From: an uncultured Caldilinea sp.
GTDB taxonomy: Bacteria; Chloroflexota; Anaerolineae; Caldilineales; Caldilineaceae
DNA: 19,380 nt
Direction of reading: 5' to 3'
Assembly (NCBI GenBank): GCA_937928035.1
Contig: CALFWA010000343.1
Coordinates: forward strand, 1-19,380
A program made the position numbers and the translations under genes. This document shows, one piece after another, positions 1-19,380 of this stretch (the stretch's first letter is position 1; each line of letters begins with the position of its first letter). The notes beneath the pieces are model-generated. The model was not told the DNA's origin and ran no database searches. It saw only the letters and a program-made list of their open reading frames with translations.

Positions 1-84
1 CGACCGCGCACGACCTTCATAGTCGGCCTCCGCGGCCCATGCTGATCATGTTGCGCCTCGACGATCAAGCCCAGGTCATTCATC

Positions 85-111
85 TGCAATTATTGCAATT
101 TCCCAATTGGG
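85..111. repeat. two adjacent perfect palindromes
   Basis: TGCAATTATTGCA (85-97, centred on one T) and CCCAATTGGG (102-111) are each perfect inverted repeats in an AT-rich patch of otherwise GC-rich DNA. They could be operator sites for a gene transcribed leftward off the window, whose candidate start codon is at 20 on the minus strand. A minus-strand AATAAT (near 88-93) could be a -10 element, but no good -35 is found. Function is not shown. Confidence 0.35.
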
Positions 112-226
112 ATATTTGGGATACTCACGTTGCGCAGTCCGGCGACTCGGTCGGCGTCAGCGCTTGCAAATTCCTCATCCCCTCACTCTAACCGCCGAAG
201 GCGCCGCAGGAAGTCTGGGTGAGATA

Positions 227-317
227 GTTAACCACCAAGACGCAAAGGCACAAAGGACACTCAAAAGAAGAGAGGGAAAGCCATCAAATCCTCGTGTTTT
301 TTGGTTTCTTTTCACCC
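227..317. repeat. degraded dispersed intergenic repeat
   Basis: The left part reads as iterated CAAGACGCAAAGGCACAAAG, a style of sequence I recognise from dispersed noncoding repeats in many environmental bacterial genomes. In those, a left arm of this type is usually matched by a reverse-complement right arm (CTTCGTG-type). Here the right side (about 289-317, CTCGTGTTTTTTGG and following) only partly matches, so the copy looks decayed. The A/G-rich, low-complexity composition differs clearly from the flanking genes. Confidence 0.5.
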
Positions 318-414
318 CCGTTCTGGACGCCAGTGCGGAGCCTGCTTTGGCTGCTGCGTGTGACGACGTTGGCGAGCCTGCTCGTAATGGCTTCGCCTAG
401 GCAGCGGCCTTGGT

Positions 415-594
415 CAGCTGCTGCAGTGGCAGACGGCGAATGCGCAAGGTGTGGGGGCGCATGACGCAGCGATGGACTACGCCTACGACGTCGAGAACCG
501 CCTGGTGGGGGGGTGAGCGGGGCGGCGAGCGCCGGCTTCGTTTACGACGGCGACGGTCAACGGCGTCACGACCTACTACGTGGGCGACTCCTAG
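415..594 (+). pseudogene. RHS/YD-repeat protein remnant
   Basis: Pieces of a typical RHS repeat appear in three successive reading frames. Frame one (415-513) gives a stretch ending in YAYDVENRLVG, a hallmark YD-repeat string. Frame two, from 513, gives VSGAASAGFVYDGDGQR. Frame three, from 556, gives VNGVTTYYVGDS followed by a stop at 592-594. The first frame change falls in a run of seven G (507-513). The second falls where GACGGTCAACGG seems to have lost the usual intervening residues. RHS proteins are large wall-associated or polymorphic-toxin carriers; only a broken core fragment remains. There is no start codon, signal peptide or toxin tip. The 5' limit is uncertain. Confidence 0.7.
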
Positions 595-597
595 AGA

Positions 598-1974
<1,377 letters not shown>

Positions 1975-1975
1975 A

Positions 1976-4699
<2,724 letters not shown>

Positions 4700-4746
4700 C
4701 CAAAAGGCTCCTGCACCTCAACCGTGATCTCTGTCTTCAGCATCAA

Positions 4747-4752
4747 ATTATA
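4747..4752 (-). promoter_or_regulatory. gyrA -10 element
   Basis: A perfect TATAAT on the minus strand lies in the 132-bp gap between cutA and gyrA, predicting a transcript start near 4740 and a 5' leader of about 40 nt. No good -35 hexamer is found at 16-18 bp spacing, so strength is uncertain. A second AT-rich patch (TATAAA, 4811-4816) just after the cutA stop could be an additional promoter. Confidence 0.6.
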
Positions 4753-4831
4753 CCCGATTTGACGCCGTCAGCCTAACCTGGATGGACTTGTATCCTCTAT
4801 ACAACTGAGCTTTATATGATCGGCTTGCGGT

Positions 4832-5167
<336 letters not shown>

Positions 5168-5184
5168 AATCCTCTTTCAACCTC

Positions 5185-5559
5185 TCATGCTTCATCCATG
5201 GCAATCACAAAGGCAATCGCCTGCGTGCGGTGATGACTTAAGCTGATCGACCAGGTGGTCAGCCCCAGTTCGGCGGCAAGTGCAGCCGCTGCGCCATGCA
5301 GATGCAGCGTCGGCGCGCCTCGTTCGTCGCGCAGCACTTCGATGTCCGTCCACCCCACGCCTTCGCGCCAGACGCCAACGCCGAGCGCCTTGGCAACGGC
5401 TTCCTTGGCGGCAAACCGCGCGGCCAGCGACTCGACGCGCTCGCCGCAGCAGGCTCGCTCTGCCTCGGTGTAGACGCGGCGCAGGAAGCGCTCTCCATGC
5501 GCCTCAATGGCGGCGCGCACCCGCTCAATCTCAATGATGTCTACGCCGGTGCGCACCAT
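5185..5559 (-). CDS. acpS: holo-[acyl-carrier-protein] synthase
   Basis: AcpS transfers 4'-phosphopantetheine from CoA to the conserved serine of acyl carrier protein, activating fatty-acid synthesis in the cytoplasm. The 124-residue product has the family length. It shows GVDIIEIERV at 5-14 with the metal-binding Asp7, RFAAKEAVAKALG with Glu53 as the other metal ligand, and WSISLSHHRTQAIAFV near the C-terminus. The open frame continues upstream to 5760, but that extension overlaps the preceding peptidase gene and has no family character. The ATG at 5559 has AAGGA about ten bases upstream and lies 35 bp after the peptidase stop, so I chose it. Confidence 0.95.
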   Translation of the reverse strand: MVRTGVDIIEIERVRAAIEAHGERFLRRVYTEAERACCGERVESLAARFAAKEAVAKALGVGVWREGVGWTDIEVLRDERGAPTLHLHGAAAALAAELGLTTWSISLSHHRTQAIAFVIAMDEA

Positions 5560-5594
5560 TGGCAGTCCATCCTTGGCGGCAATGGAAGCCTGCA

Positions 5595-9525
<3,931 letters not shown>

Positions 9526-9589
9526 ATTTCTTCTCCCGTTCTGTTGTGCACACATAGTTTCATTCCACCCCAGTGCTGATCTTATAAAC

Positions 9590-10657
<1,068 letters not shown>

Positions 10658-10699
10658 GCCCAGTTTTACTCCCCTTATGCGCCTGACGAGCCAAAGTGC

Positions 10700-10729
10700 A
10701 GCATATCACAGACAAAGAGTAGCATCCAA
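10700..10729 (-). promoter_or_regulatory. candidate promoter for the flippase gene
   Basis: On the minus strand TGATATGCT gives an extended -10 (TATGCT at 10705-10700 preceded by TGA). A weak -35, TTGGAT (10729-10724), lies 18 bp upstream. It is downstream of the terminator at 10791-10822 and 43 bp before the TTG start, the expected place for a promoter of the flippase–ugd group. Confidence 0.4.
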
Positions 10730-10790
10730 ACCTTCTGTGAAAATTTTTCTGCGAATCTGACACCCAACGACGACCGCAAAAGACTAAAGC

Positions 10791-10822
10791 AAAAAACCAG
10801 GGGGCAGTGTTCTGCCCCCCTG
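10791..10822 (-). terminator. intrinsic terminator after the SWIM gene
   Basis: Read on the minus strand, a stem formed by CAGGGGGGCAG and CTGCCCCCTG around an AACA loop (one unpaired G) is followed by GG and six T. It lies about 85 bp after the stop of the SWIM zinc-finger gene (10907) and separates it from the flippase gene. Confidence 0.88.
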
Positions 10823-10906
10823 CACTACAATACAATATTCAGTTGCTATTCAATTCAGTTGCTGTTGATTCAATAGAGGGACGCGCCGTTTAGCTCATCG
10901 GCTGGT

Positions 10907-11181
<275 letters not shown>

Positions 11182-11222
11182 GAGACCTGAATGGATTGGC
11201 TATGTTCCTAAGCGAACAGAAC

Positions 11223-11252
11223 AAAAAAACCCAGGCGCAAGCGCGCACTGGG
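11223..11252 (-). terminator. intrinsic terminator in the SWIM leader
   Basis: On the minus strand CCCAG-T-GCGC, loop GCTT, GCGC-CTGGG forms a nine-pair stem with one bulged base, followed directly by seven T (11229-11223). It is positioned between the promoter at 11433-11461 and the SWIM start at 11158, so it could attenuate that gene or end a separate small RNA. Confidence 0.8.
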
Positions 11253-11394
11253 CGGTTCATTGACGTATCGGTCGAACACTTGCAATTGGCGTTTTGATCG
11301 TCACACCTCTGCGCCCTCCTTGACGCACAACGATTCATCGCCGCAGCACAAACATCGAAGGAGCCACAAAAGCTCGCAGGGAAGCATCAACCTC

Positions 11395-11421
11395 TTGTTA
11401 ACGAATTAACCCTTTGTTAAC
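11395..11421. promoter_or_regulatory. TTAAC repeat cluster, candidate operator
   Basis: Two copies of TTGTTAAC (11395-11402 and 11414-11421) flank a third, diverged copy AATTAAC (11404-11410). GTTAA-CGAA-TTAAC (11397-11410) also forms an inverted repeat. The cluster covers about +5 to +32 of the predicted minus-strand transcript, where a repressor could block the strong promoter. Confidence 0.45.
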
Positions 11422-11432
11422 CTTGCAGCTTC

Positions 11433-11461
11433 AGTATACGCCGAAGTCTGCACCCTGTCAA
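11433..11461 (-). promoter_or_regulatory. near-consensus sigma-70 promoter
   Basis: On the minus strand a perfect -35 TTGACA (11461-11456), a 17-bp spacer and -10 TATACT (11438-11433) match the housekeeping sigma-factor consensus at 11 of 12 positions. It faces the SWIM gene and lies just after the end of the isomerase-like gene (11493). Confidence 0.85.
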
Positions 11462-11492
11462 ACGCCTTTTGCCACCCTCCTATCCGACGTTT

Positions 11493-12350
11493 TCATGACG
11501 TTCGCCCGTCGATCAGGCCAAGCAGCTGCAGCGGCACGCGCGCTTCCGGCTCGACGCCGTATAGAGCGGCCAGGTAAAGCGCCGCCCATTCGCCGAAGTA
11601 GAGCAGGTGCGCCGCGCGCGTCACAGGGTCGCCGCCAGGCGCATCAACATGGATCGCATTAAATCGTCTTTTCTGCAAAATGGACTGCAGCGTGTTCGCC
11701 TGCGCCTCATTGTCCGAGGCGACGGCACCGATCTTCACCACGCAGAGGGCGTTGATCCAAAAATTGGGGAAGCGCGCCATGCTCCATCCATGCTGCATTT
11801 CGCTGAGATCGGCGACAATGGCGGCGCTTTCGGCGTAGCGCAAGATGCGCAGCCGCCAATCGTGGGCGATTTCGCTCTGCCAGCCTTCTTCCGCCCACAG
11901 CAGTGGAACGCGCGCATAGCAGCGTTGCGCCAGTTGTTTGGCAGGGTTGGTCACAAAGGGCGTCGCCGGCGTCAGGCTCTGCAACCAGGCCAGGTCGAGC
12001 GCAGGCGGCGCCGAAGCCTGCCCTAGTGCCGCTCTGGCCAGCGTCCATAGAAAGATGAAAGTGTAAGCAGGATGATCGTCGAAATGAAGAAGACCCCGCA
12101 GGTCGAGCGCGTCTGCGTCATCTCCAACCGTCGCCGCCGACTCGGCTCCAAGCGAGCACAGGTGTGCAACGGCGTTGGCCAGCGGTCGCACGTCATAGGG
12201 GAGAGCAAGGCGTGCTGTGCAGCATTGCCTCGGTTGTTGGGCGAGCCACTCCTGCGCCGCTTTCAGCCCACACGCAGGGTGCGTCGGGTCGCCGGCGCGG
12301 TCATAGAGGCGGCTGAAAGCGTAAAGCTCGAGATTGTCCAGTTCGCTCAT
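11493..12350 (-). CDS. degenerate phosphoglucose/phosphomannose isomerase C-terminal-like protein
   Basis: The second half of this 285-residue product resembles the C-terminal domain of bifunctional PGI/PMI (bact_PGI_C). FVTNPAKQLAQRCYARVPLLW (132-152) matches the NPAKQLA-alpha-RIPVIY region. LSEMQHG matches the PELNHNE histidine loop. LLYFGEWAALYLAALYGVEP (249-268) matches the family's terminal helix. The N-terminal SIS sugar-binding domain is not recognisable: no GMGGSAIGG-type loop is present. The segment matching the family's catalytic ENAK reads RYAESA, so the glutamate seems lost. It is probably not an active isomerase, and its role is unknown. The ATG at 12350 has GGAG seven bases upstream; the ATG at 12356 is too close to it. 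It follows the TPR-like gene by 13 bp, so the two are likely cotranscribed. Confidence 0.65.
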   Translation of the reverse strand: MSELDNLELYAFSRLYDRAGDPTHPACGLKAAQEWLAQQPRQCCTARLALPYDVRPLANAVAHLCSLGAESAATVGDDADALDLRGLLHFDDHPAYTFIFLWTLARAALGQASAPPALDLAWLQSLTPATPFVTNPAKQLAQRCYARVPLLWAEEGWQSEIAHDWRLRILRYAESAAIVADLSEMQHGWSMARFPNFWINALCVVKIGAVASDNEAQANTLQSILQKRRFNAIHVDAPGGDPVTRAAHLLYFGEWAALYLAALYGVEPEARVPLQLLGLIDGRTS

Positions 12351-12363
12351 GGGCATTCTCCGG

Positions 12364-13713
12364 TCACGAGGCCGGTTGGATGCGAAACCCGGGCGGCGTT
12401 GCGGCAGGGTCGAAGATCACGGGCAGCGCTAACGGCGTTCCCTCGCGCCGAAGCTCCTCCTGAAGGCTGCGCAGCAGCTCGCCGATGTCGTTTGTCGGCG
12501 CGTTCGGATACAGGCCGCGCATGGCCTGCGCCGCCGCCCAGTGATGAATTTCCACCTGAAGCAGCAGCTTTTGCGTTGCAGTGGGCTGATCGACCACAAA
12601 AGCCATCATCAGTGAATTCAGAAAGACGTGGTCCGCGCTCAACTGGTTGAGAATGACATCCAGCTCGCTCTCCCATTGCGGCAGAATCGAGAGCCCATAC
12701 CCCTGCAGGGCGATGCGCGCTTTTTCCACCAGCCAAGCGCGACGATCGAGCCAGAGCCATAGCTGTTGCTCGCGCGAGAGCTCGCCGGGGTCTTGATAAA
12801 AGCGAGCGCGCGCCTGGTCTTCCTCCAACAACGCCTGTGCGAGCGCCTGTCGCTCCGGCTCGATGTCGACGCCGCTGGTGAAAGCGATGCGATCCGCCAG
12901 GATGCGAGCGGCCTGCCGTCGCACGGTGATCTTTTCTTGCGTCAGAGAATCGTAGGCGAACTGTTGAGGAAACGTCGCCAAAGTTGGGGTCACGACCAGG
13001 CCAACGCCGGTAAGATAAGGGTTGCGCGCATAGTCGCGCAACTGGAGGCGCAGTGACTCCACAGCGGGATTGGAACGGTCGAACCGTTCGACGATGGCGC
13101 GCAGGTCATTGAAAAGTGCGCTGCGCTGGGCGGGGAGAAGCCCGGGCGCCTGCACTGCGATGCGCAACGCCTGCGTGGCGGCGTCGATGGCGGCGTCCTC
13201 AAAGCCTGTTTTGTACAGGCCATCTGCGCTCAATTTAAGCAGGTGAACCCGCTCCGTGAGCGGTATTGCGTCTTCCAGAACGGCGGCAGAAATCACCTGG
13301 GCGTACACCTGAGCGGCGGCGTCGTTTTGACCGGCCGCCAGGTAAGCGCGCGCAAGATGGCTCAGGCGACCGCTGCGCTCCACCGGCGAGATGTCCGTCG
13401 CATAGATCAATATGGCGCGAGCGGTCTCCAAATATCCGGCCTGGATCGTCTGGGCCGCCAGAGCCGCTGCCCCATCTCCGCTCAACTGACGCAGAGCGAT
13501 CGAGGGGCTGATCAAATTCACGCGAACCGAACGCAACGGATCGACGTTCAAAGAAGGCTGGGCGCTGTTGCGAACGACGAAGAAAAGCGCAAGTGCGCCA
13601 AGGCCGACGAGCAAACAGAGAAGAAAAATCAGCAGCAGCAGACGCTCAAGCCAGCGGTGGGGGCGCAGCGGCGAATCCAAATGCGACAGATCGTCAGACA
13701 ATTCATAGGACAT
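12364..13713 (-). CDS. membrane-anchored TPR-like protein
   Basis: The 449-residue product starts with a charged cytoplasmic segment. One transmembrane helix follows (about 24-47, LLLLIFLLCLLVGLGALALFF). The large extracytoplasmic part has an alpha-helical, TPR-like region at about 85-210 (AGYLETARAILIYATDISP, LAAGQNDAAAQVYAQVI, GFEDAAIDAATQALRIA). The rest is unfamiliar and includes two Trp-rich helices. I do not recognise a named family. The start at 13713 is chosen because the protein and the TM segment begin just after it, and a TGGTATACT extended -10 ends seven bases upstream. The frame extends upstream to 14052, but that part lies in the divergent gene and its upstream region and is likely spurious. 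It probably forms an operon with the isomerase-like gene. Confidence 0.82.
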   Translation of the reverse strand: MSYELSDDLSHLDSPLRPHRWLERLLLLIFLLCLLVGLGALALFFVVRNSAQPSLNVDPLRSVRVNLISPSIALRQLSGDGAAALAAQTIQAGYLETARAILIYATDISPVERSGRLSHLARAYLAAGQNDAAAQVYAQVISAAVLEDAIPLTERVHLLKLSADGLYKTGFEDAAIDAATQALRIAVQAPGLLPAQRSALFNDLRAIVERFDRSNPAVESLRLQLRDYARNPYLTGVGLVVTPTLATFPQQFAYDSLTQEKITVRRQAARILADRIAFTSGVDIEPERQALAQALLEEDQARARFYQDPGELSREQQLWLWLDRRAWLVEKARIALQGYGLSILPQWESELDVILNQLSADHVFLNSLMMAFVVDQPTATQKLLLQVEIHHWAAAQAMRGLYPNAPTNDIGELLRSLQEELRREGTPLALPVIFDPAATPPGFRIQPAS

Positions 13714-13720
13714 ATCGTAA

Positions 13721-13729
13721 AGTATACCA
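13721..13729 (-). promoter_or_regulatory. extended -10 promoter, probably leaderless transcript
   Basis: TGGTATACT (13729-13721 on the minus strand) is a TGn-extended -10. Its last base is seven bases before the ATG at 13713, so transcription should start at or within a base or two of the start codon. No Shine-Dalgarno sequence and no good -35 are present, which fits a leaderless mRNA driven by an extended -10. Confidence 0.6.
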
Positions 13730-13773
13730 TCGAGAAAAAACAGGGGACGAATTTTCAACCATCCTCCACCTTT

Positions 13774-13802
13774 TTGGCGCACATCTGACCGTATGCTAAG
13801 AT
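13774..13802 (+). promoter_or_regulatory. candidate promoter of the surface hydrolase genes
   Basis: TTGGCG (13774-13779), a 17-bp spacer and TAAGAT (13797-13802) preceded by TGC form a plausible extended -10 promoter, each hexamer matching the consensus at four positions. It would start transcripts near 13809, leaving a leader of about 170 nt before the ATG at 13983, with no other obvious structure. Confidence 0.45.
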
Positions 13803-13982
13803 AGCAGCTTGACCGCGTTCCTGAGGTTTGTGCGTGGAGAGAACCGAGACGCGTCGAGAGGTCAGGGGACAGGCGCTCGCCGGTGGAAAAGGACTCATCT
13901 GGGTTATGGGGACATCGTTTGCAGGTCTGATTCTCCCGTGCATCGTGAACCGGTGAATTCGTTTTGAAGGAGTGGATGAAAT

Positions 13983-17165
<3,183 letters not shown>

Positions 17166-17211
17166 CCTGAAGTCGACAATGTCTGACGGACTTAAAGATA
17201 ACACAGGGACA

Positions 17212-17259
<48 letters not shown>

Positions 17260-17266
17260 TTTGAGG

Positions 17267-19015
<1,749 letters not shown>

Positions 19016-19038
19016 GCCAGACGAAAAGGATGAAGATC

Positions 19039-19380
19039 ATGCGACTTCCACTGAGGTTGTTCGTTCTGCTCATAGGGACGGCGTTGCTCCTGGCCGCCTG
19101 CGGCGGCGGTGAGCCAACGCCAACACCCACCAAGACGCCAGTTGCTGCGCAGGCGCAAGCGACGCCTACGCCGACGATCGCGCCCGCAAGCAATCAGACC
19201 GACAGCGCCGCCCCGGCGCAACCGGCTGCGCCGAGCGATCCGCAGCCCACGCCGACGCCCCAACAGTTTGCACGCGTCGCCGTGGATCAGCTCAACATCC
19301 GCAGCGGCCCAGGCACGCAGAACTCGATTGTGCGGCTGGCGAGCGCCGGCGAGACGTTTCTGGTGCTGGGGCGCTCCGAC
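19039..19380 (+). CDS. SH3b-containing lipoprotein, partial
   Basis: The frame stays open to the right edge (114 codons, no stop). The product starts MRLPLRLFVLLIGTALLLAAC, a signal peptide ending in a lipobox (LLAAC, lipidated Cys21). A Thr/Pro/Ala/Gln linker with PTPTPT repeats (about 22-78) follows, then the beginning of an SH3b domain (VDQLNIRSGPGTQNSIVRLASAGETFLVLG). The ATG at 19039 is preferred because AAGGA lies eight bases upstream; an in-frame ATG at 19030 overlaps that site. It begins 23 bp after the secreted hydrolase and continues the SH3b theme, so it is probably in the same transcript. The C-terminal part, perhaps another hydrolase, is outside the window. Confidence 0.88.
   Translation, partial: MRLPLRLFVLLIGTALLLAACGGGEPTPTPTKTPVAAQAQATPTPTIAPASNQTDSAAPAQPAAPSDPQPTPTPQQFARVAVDQLNIRSGPGTQNSIVRLASAGETFLVLGRSD

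Larger units (their letters stand above)
1..597. other. gene-poor left edge with relics
   Basis: No intact gene is supported here. The stretch holds two short perfect palindromes (85-97 and 102-111), a degraded dispersed repeat (about 227-317) and a frameshifted RHS remnant (about 415-594). Open frames of 97 and 67 codons exist but lack ribosome binding sites and recognisable protein character. On the minus strand a GGAGG lies 6 bases before an ATG at 20-18, which could begin a gene leaving the window to the left, but only six codons are visible. No terminator is seen for the gene that ends at 598. Confidence 0.6.

Noticed and set aside
1..20. Possible start of a minus-strand gene leaving the left edge (GGAGG then ATG at 20).
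   Set aside because: Only six codons are visible, so neither coding nature nor product can be supported.
107..400. 97-codon open frame on the plus strand.
   Set aside because: It runs through the dispersed repeat, lacks a ribosome binding site and shows no protein-like pattern.

Overview
The window is GC-rich DNA that looks bacterial, and most of it is intact, densely packed genes. Several features suggest a Chloroflexota member, perhaps of the Anaerolineae/Caldilineae group: a tandem active/inactive M16 peptidase pair, large exported SH3b–glycoside hydrolase proteins with Ala/Pro linkers, PTPTP-rich lipoprotein linkers, and dispersed palindromes. This is an inference from gene style; no rRNA or marker tree is available in the window.

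Layout. Positions 1-597 hold no intact gene: two short palindromes, a degraded dispersed repeat, and the frameshifted tail of an RHS/YD-repeat gene. Positions 598-10657 carry a long run of minus-strand genes. In transcription order these are a flippase-like membrane protein (10657-9590), UDP-glucose 6-dehydrogenase (9525-8206), an active M16 peptidase (8206-6890), a catalytically dead M16 partner (6893-5595), holo-ACP synthase (5559-5185), CutA (5167-4832), GyrA with its own promoter (4699-1976), and an AlbA_2/HATPase regulator-like protein (1974-598) that starts one base after the gyrA stop. Positions 10658-11492 contain a small SWIM zinc-finger protein with a near-perfect promoter, a leader of about 270 nt that contains an intrinsic terminator, and a second terminator after the gene. 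Positions 11493-13713 hold two minus-strand genes: a membrane-anchored TPR-like protein, apparently leaderless, and a degenerate protein resembling the C-terminal half of bifunctional phosphoglucose/phosphomannose isomerase.

At 13714-13982 there is a divergent promoter region. To its right, three plus-strand genes encode surface or exported proteins that share SH3b domains: a 1060-residue membrane-anchored protein (degenerate GH18-like region, SH3b, clan GH-A-like hydrolase), a 582-residue secreted protein (two SH3b domains and a paralogous hydrolase), and a lipoprotein with an SH3b domain that runs off the right edge. They look like a cell-surface glycan-binding and glycan-processing set. 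The UDP-glucuronate-producing dehydrogenase and the lipid/glycan flippase-like protein could serve surface polysaccharide synthesis on the other side of the divide, but that link is only inferred.

The most unusual items are the 1060-residue protein whose GH18-like domain has lost its catalytic glutamate, the SWIM-gene leader with promoter, TTAAC repeats and terminator, the isomerase-like protein without a recognisable SIS/catalytic half, and the perfect 26-bp palindrome between the two hydrolase genes.
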